A stretch of DNA of 64,000 nucleotides, from positions 2,079,439 to 2,143,438 of the forward strand of contig NC_033621.1 in the NCBI RefSeq assembly GCF_001540865.1. Reading direction: 5' to 3'. The notes under the pieces are model-generated. The model did not search any database. It had not been told where the DNA came from and saw nothing but the letters and a program-made list of their open reading frames with translations. A program made the translations under genes and the position numbers. Below, piece by piece: positions 1 to 12,300 of this stretch (within the stretch, counting starts at the first letter, position 1; each line of letters opens with the position of its first letter). The DNA comes from Ananas comosus. Lineage: Eukaryota > Streptophyta > Magnoliopsida > Poales > Bromeliaceae.

Positions 1-780
1 CAATCGCAAAAATTGTGTAACATCAATTGGAACGCATTTATCATAATAAGGTTCAATGTAAGGTTCATGTTTTGACTATTTCTGAGGATATGACATTTCA
101 AATGGACTCGGATGGATTTTAAACTTTCAAAATATAGGGAATTTGATATATTATTTTATAGGTGACTCGAAAGAAATATGATAATTGGTTAATAAAAGAA
201 TAAGAAAGTAGCTACAAACACAGAACTTTTTATAATGTCACTAATACATTTTCATCAAAGTATGATTGATATATTAGTTTAATTTGTAGGTGGAATGTAA
301 TTCTTAAAAGTTGAAACCATTAAGATTAACTCTTATATAAGTAGGGGAAAAAAAAAAAAACCTCCCTACATGCAAGTTAATTAATACTAAGTAAAAAATG
401 CGATAAAATTTTTTTTTGTATATTTTCATAAGAAATCACACGTAGTAGTGCAGATCATATTAATTTGATTAATATATAGTTTTTACATTTTTTTTATTGT
501 AAAACAAAAAAGTAAGTGCTGTTATTAAATCTCCAACACTTTCAATCTTTATCATGCTTGTCAGAATTAAAAAAAAAAAAAAAAGGTCAATGTCATGCCC
601 CACAAACATACAACCTAGAATAAATAAATTTTTTTTTTCAATCTATATATGAAAAGAAAAACTAAAGTTTAGTATCAACATCAATAATGCCACTCTTGCT
701 TTACAAATGATCAAATGATATTCACTTCCTTGGACCACTAATCCATTGTCAACATTACCACAAACTAATCAATAATTGTT
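1..780. other. gene-free AT-rich flank
   Basis: No coding region or structural RNA is visible. The stretch is AT-rich with several A or T homopolymers (for example around 348-360 and 566-585). It ends at the left target-site copy of a SINE. It may hold distal upstream sequence of the NF-YB gene, but no motif supports that. Confidence 0.5.
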
Positions 781-960
781 GTGATTAAAGGTGTTTTTTT
801 TTTGAGAGAGATAGGTAGCACGCTACCCGCTTCGTTTATTTCATGTAGAAATAAACTTAGTTGGAAATGTGAATCCATTACGATTCGAACTTGGGTCTCA
901 GATACCAACCACAAAGTCCTTTGTCACTTGCTTTAGGGACGGTCGGTGATTAAAGATGTT
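781..960 (-). mobile_element. tRNA-derived SINE, copy 1
   Basis: Read on the minus strand this is a short interspersed element. It starts near 946 with an A-box-like segment (GCAAGTGACAAAGGACTT), carries a B-box-like GTTCGAATC, and ends in an A-rich tail, seen as the T-run at 793-803. It is flanked by a 15-bp target-site duplication with one mismatch (781-795 and 946-960, GTGATTAAAGRTGTT), which shows insertion by retroposition. Four relatives occur in this window at 33778, 53657, 55049 and 60302. It is non-autonomous and codes for no protein. Confidence 0.88.
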
Positions 961-1500
961 AATCACTATAATATATAACCTCCTTAGTGAAAGCATATTA
1001 TTATAAGGAATTAAAAGATATAGGGTTCCATACAAGATCCTTCTTTTAAGTTCCATATATATGTGCTAAACTTAAGTGAAATTGTTGTCCTAGACCCAGT
1101 TCACCACGTCAGAAGTGGACCACGCAGCTATACATCTTTATTTAATCTTTAGTTTTAGTCTACAATGACAAAGTTAATTTATAACTAACTACCCTACTTA
1201 ATTGTAAGTAGCTTTTTTTAAAAAAAAACAAAAGAGTAACTTTTACGATAATTATGTTGTATCACGTTATTTTTTGGTCACAGATTTACGTGTTGATTTT
1301 AAATATTTCTTAATAATTTTAAGCCATATCCTACATGTATAATCATATTTTAATTCTCCAAAATACTGCTTTTACCTTATATTTGTTAAAATATTAGCAT
1401 ATATTATATAAAAAAAATTATTATTAACTAATTTATTAAAGTAATTTAAATAAGAGATGAATATAAAGTGACACAGGCATCAATATTCAACAACATCATT
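961..1500. other. AT-rich spacer
   Basis: No gene is visible. The sequence is AT-rich apart from a short GC-richer piece around 1095-1130. It lies between the SINE and the GC-rich proximal promoter of the NF-YB gene. Confidence 0.45.
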
Positions 1501-1829
1501 AGAGCCCAAAACCTCTTCTACAGCTGACGTGGTAGACTGGGTCCACGAGAACCCTTAACCGTATCCGCACCTTTCTTCGGTCCACGAGCTCGCTCCCCTC
1601 CGACCGACGACATCGTGCGCCACGTGCGGTGGTCCCCCCACCGGCCCCCGACCCCACTCCGCCAACGGCTCAGATCCTCCGCACGTGCCCCGCATCGACG
1701 GCCGAGAGAGGCGCCACCTGACCCACAGCTATCGAGAAATAAACGGTCGTCGTGCGTCCACGTGTCGCTCCCGATCCGCCTTTAAGACCCAGATCCAACG
1801 GACCAGACCTCTCCGTCCCCTCCACTATT

Positions 1830-1867
<38 letters not shown>

Positions 1868-2352
1868 TCGCCACGCTCCTCCCCTGCTCGGGCTTAATTC
1901 TCCGGTGAGGGGAAACCCTAACCTCGTACAATTCTAGGGTTTCCATTTCAAAAAACCATCTTTTTAATTTTTTCTCTCTCTCTCTCTTTCTTGGGTCTTT
2001 TGTCTTTCCGAAACTCGATTTTTTTTCCGTTTCATTTGTAGAAATTAACCTTCCTTGTTATATATTTTGATCCAAACTCTGCTTCGAGAATTCACCCGTA
2101 TTAATTCCTTTCAATCCATATTACTTTTCCCTTTCGATTCATGCACCCACCGCGTATTTGCTTCTTTCCGAATTCTACGTACGTACGTACGCCTTCGGGA
2201 TTCATTCTTCTATAGGGCGTCGTAGGTAAACCCTAATTGGGCGGCGGCGGCGGCGGTGGAAGGGATAAGCGGGATCTGTTTGGGTATAAACTATAAAGGT
2301 GGGATCTTGGAGGGGTGGGGGAGGGGGACAGCATATATCTATATATAGATAG

Positions 2353-2408
<56 letters not shown>
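1501..2408 (+). promoter_or_regulatory. NF-YB promoter and leader with three G-boxes, CT tracts and telo-boxes
   Basis: Base composition turns GC-rich here, ahead of the NF-YB start codon at 2409. Three perfect G-box cores CACGTG lie at 1621-1626, 1682-1687 and 1759-1764, the usual targets of bHLH and bZIP factors. Pyrimidine-rich (CT)n runs follow at about 1832-1863 and 1974-1988. Two AAACCCTAA telo-boxes lie at about 1913 and 2227. The leader ends in a GA microsatellite. The transcription start cannot be fixed by eye; the CT tracts suggest it lies downstream of about 1830. Confidence 0.55.
2357..2407 (+). repeat. (AG)n microsatellite abutting the start codon
   Basis: An uninterrupted AG repeat of about 25 units ends two bases before the ATG of the NF-YB gene. 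In mRNA sense it is a purine-rich leader element. GA repeats of this kind are bound by plant BBR/BPC proteins (family knowledge); that it acts so here is inference. Confidence 0.85.
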
Positions 2409-2409
<1 letters not shown>

Positions 2410-3283
2410 TGGCGGAGTCGGACAACGAGTCGGGAGGGGGCGGAAGCAACGCGTCGTCGTCGGCGGCGGCGAGGGAGCAGGACCGGTTCCTGCCGATCGC
2501 GAACGTGAGCCGGATAATGAAGAAGGCGCTGCCGGCGAACGCGAAGATATCGAAGGAGGCGAAGGAGACGGTGCAGGAGTGCGTGTCGGAGTTCATCAGC
2601 TTCATCACGGGGGAGGCCTCCGACAAGTGCCAGCGCGAGAAGCGCAAGACCGTCAACGGCGACGACCTCCTCTGGGCCATGACCACCCTCGGCTTCGAGG
2701 ACTACGTCGACCCCCTCAAGCTCTACCTCCAAAAGTTCCGGGAGATCGAAGGCGACAAAGCTGGAACTGTTACTGGTGGTATTGGTGCCGGTGCCGGTGC
2801 TGGTGCTGGTGCTGGACCTGCTCCTTCAGCAGCAGGGATTAATGGCACCAGGGGAGAGAGAATATGATGGTGATGATGATGATGGTGGTGGTGGTGGTGG
2901 TGGTGGTGTAGTTGAAGTGTANGGACTACGTCGACCCCCTCAAGCTCTACCTCCAAAAGTTCCGGGAGATCGAAGGCGACAAAGCTGGAACTGTTACTGG
3001 TGGTATTGGTGCCGGTGGTGGTGGTGGTGGTGGTGGTGTCCCCGCCACAGCCAATTCACAACCCTCCCAAAAGGAAGGTGGTGGGGGAGGGGGGATGATG
3101 ATGATGTCGATGGTGGGCCAGCAGATGTATGGGTCTTCTTTCTATCAGCATCATCATCTGAATCAGTATCAGCATCAGCATCAGCATCAGCTTCAGATGG
3201 GGATGGGGATGGGGATGGGGGATGGGAGTGCTGGCGCATCTTCAGCAGCAGGGATTAATGGCACCAGGGGAGAGAGAATATGA
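2409..3283 (+). CDS. NF-YB3-like: NF-YB3-like CCAAT-binding factor subunit B, duplicated at its 3' part by an assembly join
   Basis: This is the B subunit of nuclear factor Y, a histone-fold protein that pairs with NF-YC and then NF-YA to bind CCAAT boxes. The first open frame (2409-2867, 152 aa) has the whole conserved core at about residues 24-120: [18 protein letters not shown], then [18 protein letters not shown] and [20 protein letters not shown]. Lysine in ISKEAKE, where LEC1-type proteins have aspartate, marks the non-LEC1 class; the core is closest to NF-YB2/3. From 2699 the sequence repeats: copy one (2699-2921) runs straight into N at 2922, and copy two (2923-3336) starts over in the core and adds a longer tail rich in Gly, Met, His and Gln. 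Both end in the same residues ([10 protein letters not shown]) and the same 3' UTR. The real gene is probably one intronless frame with the longer tail, about 200 aa. The short version may be another allele or a collapsed repeat. Confidence 0.85.
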
Positions 3284-3336
3284 TGGTGATGATGATGATG
3301 GTGGTGGTGGTGGTGGTGGTGGTGTAGTTGAAGTGT
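2699..3336 (+). repeat. direct repeat around N2922, probable contig overlap
   Basis: Bases 2699-2921 and 2923-3336 begin identically (GGACTACGTCGACCCC) and end identically (GTTGAAGTGTA). They differ by a block of roughly 150-190 bp that is missing from the first copy within the repetitive glycine-coding region. A single N separates them exactly where one copy stops and the next starts. This fits two overlapping contigs, or two haplotypes, laid end to end rather than a biological tandem duplication. Confidence 0.75.
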
Positions 3337-3674
3337 ATGTTCATATACAGCAGCTTCTTCATGTCATATGGTTATAATATTGCATGCATGTTGGGTCTCG
3401 ATGTCAGGTCTACATAGAAGAACAGGTCCATGTACAGAACATTGTTTTTACTTGCAACTTGATCAGGGCTTAATTTGAAGGAGGTTTGTATCATATATGG
3501 GGTAGTAAGCATCCTCTCTCTCTCTCTCTCTCTCTCCAATCAAAGCGTGTAGCAAGGTCATCTAAGATAATAGTACATCTTTAATGATGAATTATTAAGT
3601 CATTTTATTGTGTTTTATCTTGCAATTATGTAACGTTATTAGCAGAATAACTTTTACAATCACTCACACACACA

Positions 3675-3711
<37 letters not shown>

Positions 3712-6335
3712 ATTGTACAAGATTCGTTAATGATGAGTTTGAGCTATTTTTGTTTTGTTTTATCTAGCAAATATTAGGGGGGGACTATTTTTGGTACTAC
3801 TATATCTTACTGTAGACGGATAAAATACAAAACATGGAGTTTGAGGTTTTGAGTTGGAATCGTAGTTGCCCTATTTTGAAGTGTCAGATAGCGAATGATG
3901 AATGGACTTAATACTATTTTTATTTTTTCTCTCTTCTTATCACGGTATAAGTTTTGTTTCCCTCCCTAACGAATCAAAATTTTGACGGTAAATAATGATT
4001 AGGATTAATACTTCTCTGTGTCTACTATTATGTGAGTTTTGTTAACAGCATCAGGCTATAAAAATCAAAATTCTCTTTTTTATATATAATAGTGTATTTT
4101 TCTTTCCAAAAATTTCTGAAGGACAACTTAAAAGTCTTAAAATGAAAACATAATAATTATTAACTCCGTCTCTCAAAAAATAGTAATAATAATTATTAAC
4201 TCCTTTCACAAAGAGGATAAAAAATCTTGAACTACCTGAAGATTTTATCTTTTTAGAGAGACTATATTATTATTAAATAGTAATTTAAACCACTTTTCCA
4301 ATTCTATGTGCATTAGGGTTTAGAATATTCTCCATCTGTTTCCCAACACCTCTTTTTGGCTTTATAATGCATGGCCTAACCATTAATTTCCACGTATGAG
4401 GATATGAATGGAAGTTTCTTTATTAGGCTACAGTTGTAGCCACTAATTATATGATACATGCCCTGCATGCATACATGCTCACTAAATATAAATATAAATC
4501 TAAATCTTGCATAATTATTAGTTAATCATAAAAATATTAATCATTGAGAGACTCTCACTCATTGCATACAAAATAAGTTAACTATATATCTGGAATTTGC
4601 TTCATGCAAATTAATTATAATTTGTTTGGCCATTTTATGCTACAACTCCCTTAATACATACATATATAGCTCAATGCAAGATACAAGGAGGACACTTCCA
4701 AAACATATGGGGGAGTGTATTGACTTAGAGTGGAATTTCGTTGGTTAATTGGACCTTTCTTGCATGGAGAATATATAGAAATGCATGTTTGGGTTTTTCC
4801 ACAACCATATGCAAAAAAGGACCCCTACTTTTTCGCTAAGTAGTTTGATTGTCTTTTCCCTTTTCTAAACCAAAATTATGCTCTCTATACAATTAAGTCC
4901 AAACAATAATAAAGGCTGTTTCTTTGTTATCTAGAGCTTTTTGCAATGATATTGACAGTTCTAGCTAAAATTACTAATAACAGAAACTGAAAGTATACAG
5001 ATCTGCTAATATCATCACCCCACATATAATTCTTGATATGATGCGTACTTAAAGAGGATATTGAATGTCTAATCCTTCTAACTAGAAAAACTAGATTGAA
5101 ATTCGCTTCTCTAATCAACGCTATGAATCCTCCAAAAATATCATGCTTATATGATATTTGTGTACAACATACAAAAAAATTTTGATTAATTAATGCACGC
5201 AGCCTTAATTGCCATATGATTCTTCCATTCCCATTAGTCCACTTTTGGAGACCACCTCAAACATTTTCATTTCATTATTAACCTTTGGACCCATCTCACC
5301 TTTGCACCTTTAATAATCCTATCTATGAGAATATAAAAGGTTCATTTTTTTAAAAAAAAAAAATCTACTTTTCAAAAAAATTCTATGTATTTTTCTGCGA
5401 TAAGTTAGGACCACTTATCAAGTATCATGTTTTATTAGATTAATTTTTAAATAACATGTGCTATAATTATTATATATATATTAAGTATTAGTTTTTATTA
5501 AATCAATCTTTTGAATAATATTAGTACATCAGAGCTATCTATTTTTCTTTTTTTTAAAAAAAAAAACTATTGTGTCACTGCAACCTATAAAAGTAAAGTG
5601 GAGAGTGGGCCCCACTATCACTAGGAAGCTCAGTGAGAAGATTCCCGATGGTGGATCTTTATGAATCCTTATCCTTGTATGAGAATATTCTTTGGTGGTG
5701 GATCTTAGAATCTTCGAGGTGTACTAGTGATTCCAACATTTGGACTCCCAATAAGAAAAGTAGAGTACCCAATTGTGTCCCTTTAATAAATAATAAATAA
5801 TAAAAATTAAAATAAAAATTTTATAGAGCTAGACTCGTAATAAATGAAATCAGCTGATTAGGCAGATTAAACTTCATCTACCAACTCTTTCGTGTTTCAA
5901 CAAATCATGAAATAATATAAATAGTAAACTAAGATCCAGCCCAGGAAATAAGAGTGACCATTTGGCAAATAATTAATTAGTGCAACTTATATGTCAACAC
6001 TCTTGAGGCATCTGCTTGTTTCTCATATCAAAATTTGAAAATTAAATGCGCTGATAAAACAAATGGTTTTTCTACATTAGTAGGATTCTACAAGCATGGT
6101 GCCTCCCCTGATCAAAAAGCCGCAATTTAAATCGGATTTGCTTAACAAGGTGTAAGATTAGCTTTTGGTTCCTTAGCCTTCGCAACACTATAATTCACAA
6201 GTGATCTGAAAATTTCGTTGCGTATATTCGACATTCTTAAAGACGACTACTAAGCTGAATCTAAAAAGTCTCTGCAGGGACACTCTGTAACCTGAGCGCG
6301 TACCTTAGACGGTCGACCAAGTCGCAACTAGACCG
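3337..6335. other. NF-YB to HRQ1 intergenic region, convergent gene ends
   Basis: This holds the 3' UTRs of two converging genes and AT-rich spacer. Visible features are (CT)n at 3511-3536 and a compound (CA)n(CT)n tract at about 3665-3708, both within or near the NF-YB 3' end, and many A/T runs. No further coding exon is visible. Short open frames, such as the minus-strand one near 4927-5118, have no recognisable content. Confidence 0.5.
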
Positions 6336-9300
6336 CTACCTTTCAGACGAGTCTTCACTGCTTTGAAAATATGACCTTTCGGATTCAATAACACCCTGCA
6401 CAAAAGCAAACCTCTTACACCATGCCAAAAGTGTTGATCTATTAATGATTTAATATGTATCCAGGAGATAAAATCATCAATACAAACTGGATACCTTCAG
6501 AATCACTATGGCCGTCTCTTTGTCCAACACTTCGTTATATTCGCCGCATGATAGTGTCTGCAACAAAAATCATGAATTGGATATGTACAAAAGAATATAA
6601 GTAGATTCAACGAAGAAAGGATGGGGATTCACTTGTATGCAGTTTGGACAACCAACAGAGCTAGAGCAACTGCATGTCGAGACCAGTTCCAGAGCGGCAA
6701 TAAGGAGCTCCCCGAAGAGTATCTGGACCTGTTTTATTCATTGAATATGTTAATCTTATTAAGCATGTGACAACTATGCGCCATGTTCACATAAAGCATG
6801 AACATGTAGATAGAAAGTTCAAATTAGATTAAACTAAATGGATTCTAATCTAATCCAGCTCATGATAAGCCAAGATACAAATTCGATTTTGTTATTCAAA
6901 TGTTATATATAACCTTATATTACCTGCAGAGTAATACCTATTCCACCAGGATGTCGATCATACAGCAAAAGTCTTTCGGGGATAGCACGGGCATCATGGG
7001 GGTTCGCACACTCTGTTCCCAGATCAGAAGCATTGCACATCATATACCTATATAATAACATTACATAGTCATATTATAATGAAAAGAATGATATAGTTCA
7101 AAGCAATCAAATCCTACAATCAACAGTTCCTAAAAGCACATGGAATTATTCAAATAAGCTGAAGACTGAAACCACCTGCTCTTCGAGCTCATTTATTATG
7201 CTAATAATAATAGCAAGGAACAAGCTGCTATAAAAGCTCACTAGTGGCAAGAACTTACATAGGCACTACATTGAGCAGAGCATGGGAGGCAGCATGTGAG
7301 CCTGCGCGAAGTGGTAGGTTTTGCGCCTCCACAGCAGTTTTCACTGACAGAGGAATTCGTATCCACGCAGCCTGATTAATAATTTCAAGAGAGGCACAAA
7401 AAAATTGAAATATTGCCCAAAAAACATTATAAAAGTGCTATAAGTAATCTGATTAGATACTACAAACCTGAGACTCGTAGGAATACGCAGGTAGTGTAAG
7501 TTCAACTGTATCGAATATCTGGTTGCTCGCTTTCCATATCCGGTAAAAGCCAAACCAGTTAGTTGTCACTCTGCAAGGATTTGCTTGAGCGGTGGTTCTT
7601 ACATGCTCAAAATGAGATTCATGCAGTGGTGGATAGCCCTAAGGTGTTATCAAAGAATCATCAATTATTATTCCTCCAGAGTTGAGTGTAAGATAATTCA
7701 GAAGGGAAGTTACAGGCAAAGCTGTTAACTGGATATGGGCATACAAGATCACTTCCAATTACGTGGATGTCGGTGTAATCTCTGGTTTTTGTGTAATACT
7801 TCAAGTCAGCTTTTCGGCAGAGGGCAGTCCTTGATGGCAAATCGAGATCTTCAACCAGATAAGTGGAACCTTGGTGCATGTAAACAGCACCTTCATACAC
7901 CTGGAAAGTAAATGACATTCCACAAGAATAGGCATATATCGTATTAAAAAAAATAAATAAATGAAAAAAAATAGAAGATGAACCAGCATAGCAAATGAGC
8001 ATAATCTCTACAGGATTAGAAATACACCTGGAAAAAAGCCCTGCTTTCCTCAATTTCCTCAAGCAGTTCGTTGCTTAATTTGTTTATCACTCTGTATCTA
8101 TCATTTTCAACTGCACGTATGCTAACTGCATATGAAGGTCTTTCCTTGAGGAGAACAGAAATATAGTGTCAATAATTACCACAGACAAGTCTACCATCTT
8201 AATAAAAAGATTTCTATTCCATGTGAAACTAACCATACCTCAGGTCCACTATATTTCCACATTTTCGTGGAAAAAGCACCAGTTGGATCGTTACGTATAT
8301 AGCCCTTATTTTTAAGAGCCATGGTTGCACGATTTAGACCAGCACCAAAGTACTTCTCATCATACTGCAAGCACAACGGGTATTCATATGCAGCACAAGC
8401 AACATGCTGTTCTAGCACCTGCAAAAAGATGCACAAAAATGTCAAAAGAAGGTGCAATAAGAAGATCCTGCAAATAATTAAGCTTTCTTTTGCTAACAAC
8501 AAAATATCCATGATGAACAAAAACCTTCTGATTATGAGAATCAACTTGGCAATGCTCGATTGGTCGTCCAAATAGCTTCTGTGGAAATTTCATAAAATAT
8601 TGATCTAAAGGCCCTTCGAATGCAACATAAACAGCCAATGATGGCTTTGCTCGCCTTCCAGATCTCCCAGCTTGTTGCCACAGGCTAGAAGTTGAAAAAT
8701 TATAAATAATGATTCACTATCAGGAGAAAAAACAGGAACAAAAATGTGATAGATAATGAACAATAGCATGTTACTCTTTACCTAGCAACGCTACCAGGGA
8801 AACCGAGATGTAATGTAGCATCAATATGTCCTACATCAATTCCAAGTTCAAGAGCATTTGTGGCAGCAACTCCACGGATTCTTCCTTCAAAAAGATCAGA
8901 CTCGATTCTTCTTCTATCCTGCTCTATCATTCAATCAACAACTCATATAACTACATTAATCGAATTATGAAAAGATTGCAAACACATCGAATAAGCAAAG
9001 GAGAAAAGGTTAACTTACAAAGGAAAGCAATGAGGTAGAATTTCATTAATTTGTAGGAAAAAAGATCGGCGTCCATATGTTTGAAGCTAAATGTACTTAA
9101 AATCCCTTACTTCCCGTCAAGAGTTCAAAGTTCTTACAAGACATAGGGATTGCCTCATTAGAGTTTGGGGAGGATCATATGCCCATTATCTTCTTCGTAT
9201 TTTTGGAATAACAACCAAAAGTAGAACCTAACATCATTAGAGCATTATCTTTGGTGTTGTGGGGGGGTGGGGGGGAGGGGCGGCGGGCGGTGTGGTGCAG

Positions 9301-12300
9301 GGAGGAAATATTGTCTTTTACAGCATTAAGAGTGTCCATAATGCAGAAATATAATATTATGTAAACAATTCTGTATCTATGTCATACCCATGTTCTCAGT
9401 TACGATAATAAAATGCCTAGTAACGTTGTTTCCCAGCCACCCACAAAAGAAGCGAGTTTTAAAGCCACGAAGATGAAGTGACTAAAAAAAAAAAAATGGT
9501 ATTGATCAGTTCAATACATATGAATTATTTTGCACTTAAGTTGCAATCTATTTACATCATTATGTATTCTTAATAGTAGAATAGAGCTAAAACCTGTGGA
9601 ATATAGCCAGCACGATACACACAAACAGTATCTACCAGATTTTCTGCAGTCGCCTGAAGGATTTCACGTCTGTGAACATCAAGATTCTTAAGTCTTTCAC
9701 TACTCATTGTGATAACAAGCGTGAAAATAATGAAGAAAATGTGGTTGTGATAATTATATGCAAGTTTAAAATGGCTTACGTGTAACATAGGACTAGTTCA
9801 CAGAGTTTGCGTGTTTTACAGAAAGCAATGCAGCGAAGTCCATGTTGAACCATTTCCGCCAAGAGGTACGATACCTCTAATATTGGGCTGGAAAAAGAAA
9901 AATACAAAAGAAACAACAAAGAATCAGAACGACCGAAGGTTTTTTCACTTTTCAAACCAAAAACTAGATTTATGCAGATTTAGAGTAAATTAAGGATTTA
10001 GTGTAGAAAAGGCTTTATTGTTCATCATGCCCCAGTATTCATTTTAACTTGGGAACATCTAGCAGTAGAGAACTTCAGGTAATAATGGCTGCCAAGAATG
10101 GCATACATGTTACAACCAGTTCATGGCATAATGCTGCTTTATCTCCTACTTTAATTATGATAAAATGAGTACTTGCATAAGTCATGATTCAAAAGAAAAA
10201 AAAAAAAGATGCCGGAAAAAACAAAAGCAAACAACTAGAATTGTAAGACACAACAGTTATCAAAATACTAGTTGCCAATTAAACGCACCTTGATCGTCTG
10301 GTTGCTAAACCAAATTTTTGAGTATTGCCATTCTCTCGTTGGCTATGACTTTTTGATCTCTAACAAACAAAATCATGTGAAAATGAAGTTTTAAACAATC
10401 ATTATCATTGTTAATAGTGATTGTTCCAAGAGCTGGACAAAATTAGAACAGGAAAAACATATCCAAATAGACAGGTAAAATGAAGATACATTTGTTGAAT
10501 ATAATGGAGGATTCCACAATAGGAAGTACTTTGGACCACAAGGGCTTCCATCATTCTGAATCAACTCCAAGTTCGGCAAATTAGCCAGTTCCTGATGCAG
10601 AAGGAAATTTATTTGTAAAGATATGCCCACATATTCAGAATTAGTAAGTAAATTACAAGAAGTTCACAATACCAGATCAATTCGCTAAACAACAAGCACA
10701 TATGAACAAATACAAGAAAGGACAACAGCAGCACTAGTTCTATGGCCAATCTCTTGACATTGAATATCCAATACATATTTTCATAATGAAGCATCAGCTC
10801 TAAGGCTTTTAGTATGTATTGGATTCACTTTGAGATCCACGCACAGCTGAGTCAAGATGCAATGCTAGGTGCATGAAGATTCCTGCCAGTTGGCTGCAGG
10901 CGCGAATCGGCACACCAAAACGCAGCACTAATTGGCCACCTGCTATTTATCACTGTTGATAGTGGTATAATCAACGCTAATTTGGCCAGCGGGTCAAATT
11001 TGGTCTGGTCAACTTAAACCAACTTACTGCCCGCCGATGACATTGGGTTGACCTGTAAACCTAACAACACATTCAGGTCAAGCATCCTTGAACCACTATG
11101 GATCAGTTTGATTTCTACTTATGCCCGGTCTTACGATGCCACCATTACTCAACCCACACCTGACACAATCATATCCATTGCCACTTAAATGCAAATGCTT
11201 TGAGTGTACAGGCAACAATTTTCAACCATGGGTCATGTTGAGATTCAATAATAACAGGGATGCTAACTGTATACTGAGTTCTAAATCTTCATCTTTACAT
11301 TAGACTATATTCATCAATAAATAGAAGAAATATGCACAAATTGTCCAATGCTTCTCATGCAGACTGTATCTGTGGTAAGAATGTGGATATCCAACTAAAT
11401 AAGCCTACAATGAGGGAAAATAAAAGGCAAGCTATTCAATTGCAGAAACATATTGATCCTCTTTGCCGCTCCATAACCCCTGGTTCATTACTCAGAGATG
11501 GTCTTTTAGTACTGGGTAAGAATTTCACTAGCATATGCAGACCTTAACAAGACCTAAGCAATGGTAACCAGAGTGGCTAGGACCGCTGAGATATGAACAT
11601 ATATCATGTAATGAAAGAGCTTATAGGGCAAAGCACCAAAGTATGATCTCATCCTACCATAGCATGGTCACGTGGATTTGCAGAGGTTGCAGTACATAAT
11701 ATGAAAGAAGGATCACATCCATAAACTGCATAGTAAGAAGCATTTTGTTAGTTTCCTAATGAGTAAAAGGGTAGCTAAATCCACTACCAAATTGCAAAGT
11801 TGTCTCAAACATAGTAATCTCACACCATTTGAACAGATACGACACAATCTCCTCAGTACAAGAGCAGTATGACATCCAAATGCTCCTTTGTATGCATGAG
11901 CTTCATCAATCACAATGTACCTGAGTAAGGTATTTGTCTAAGAAGAGCTGAACAAAGATTTGTAGAAATATGGATAACGAGTGCAATCTGCCTTCCTAAT
12001 TATTCGTTCTCAAATACATTCGTGGCAAACTTAAGCTCCGACGGGTTCAACTATTGTTTCATGCATGTAAAAGGCTAGAACTTGAAGGAAAAAAAAATGA
12101 GGCGAAAAAGTTACAGTTACCGATTAATTATCATAAGAAAGTAAACACCTACCTTAGATTTGATAATATCCGCTGAAATAGACCATGATAGGGCAAGATT
12201 GACACATGTAACATATCTGGGTTTGTGATCAACTGCATAAATAGAGAAAGAGTAGAAAATTAAGAGACCGCACAATAGAAGAGTACAGAAGGTAACAAAC

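Noticed and set aside
804..946. possible tRNA gene (B-box-like GTTCGAATC)
   Set aside because: It does not fold into a complete cloverleaf by eye. Related copies with A-tails and target-site duplications show a SINE.
2202..2732. minus-strand open frames opposite NF-YB
   Set aside because: They are shadows of the GC-rich NF-YB frame and the GA/CT repeat, with no independent protein features.
9570..9788. use of the upstream acceptor (AATGAGTAG) for HRQ1 exon 15
   Set aside because: It stays in frame but inserts residues (ERLKNLDVH) not expected in the family. The downstream acceptor restores CYTREIL, so it was preferred; an alternative isoform is possible.
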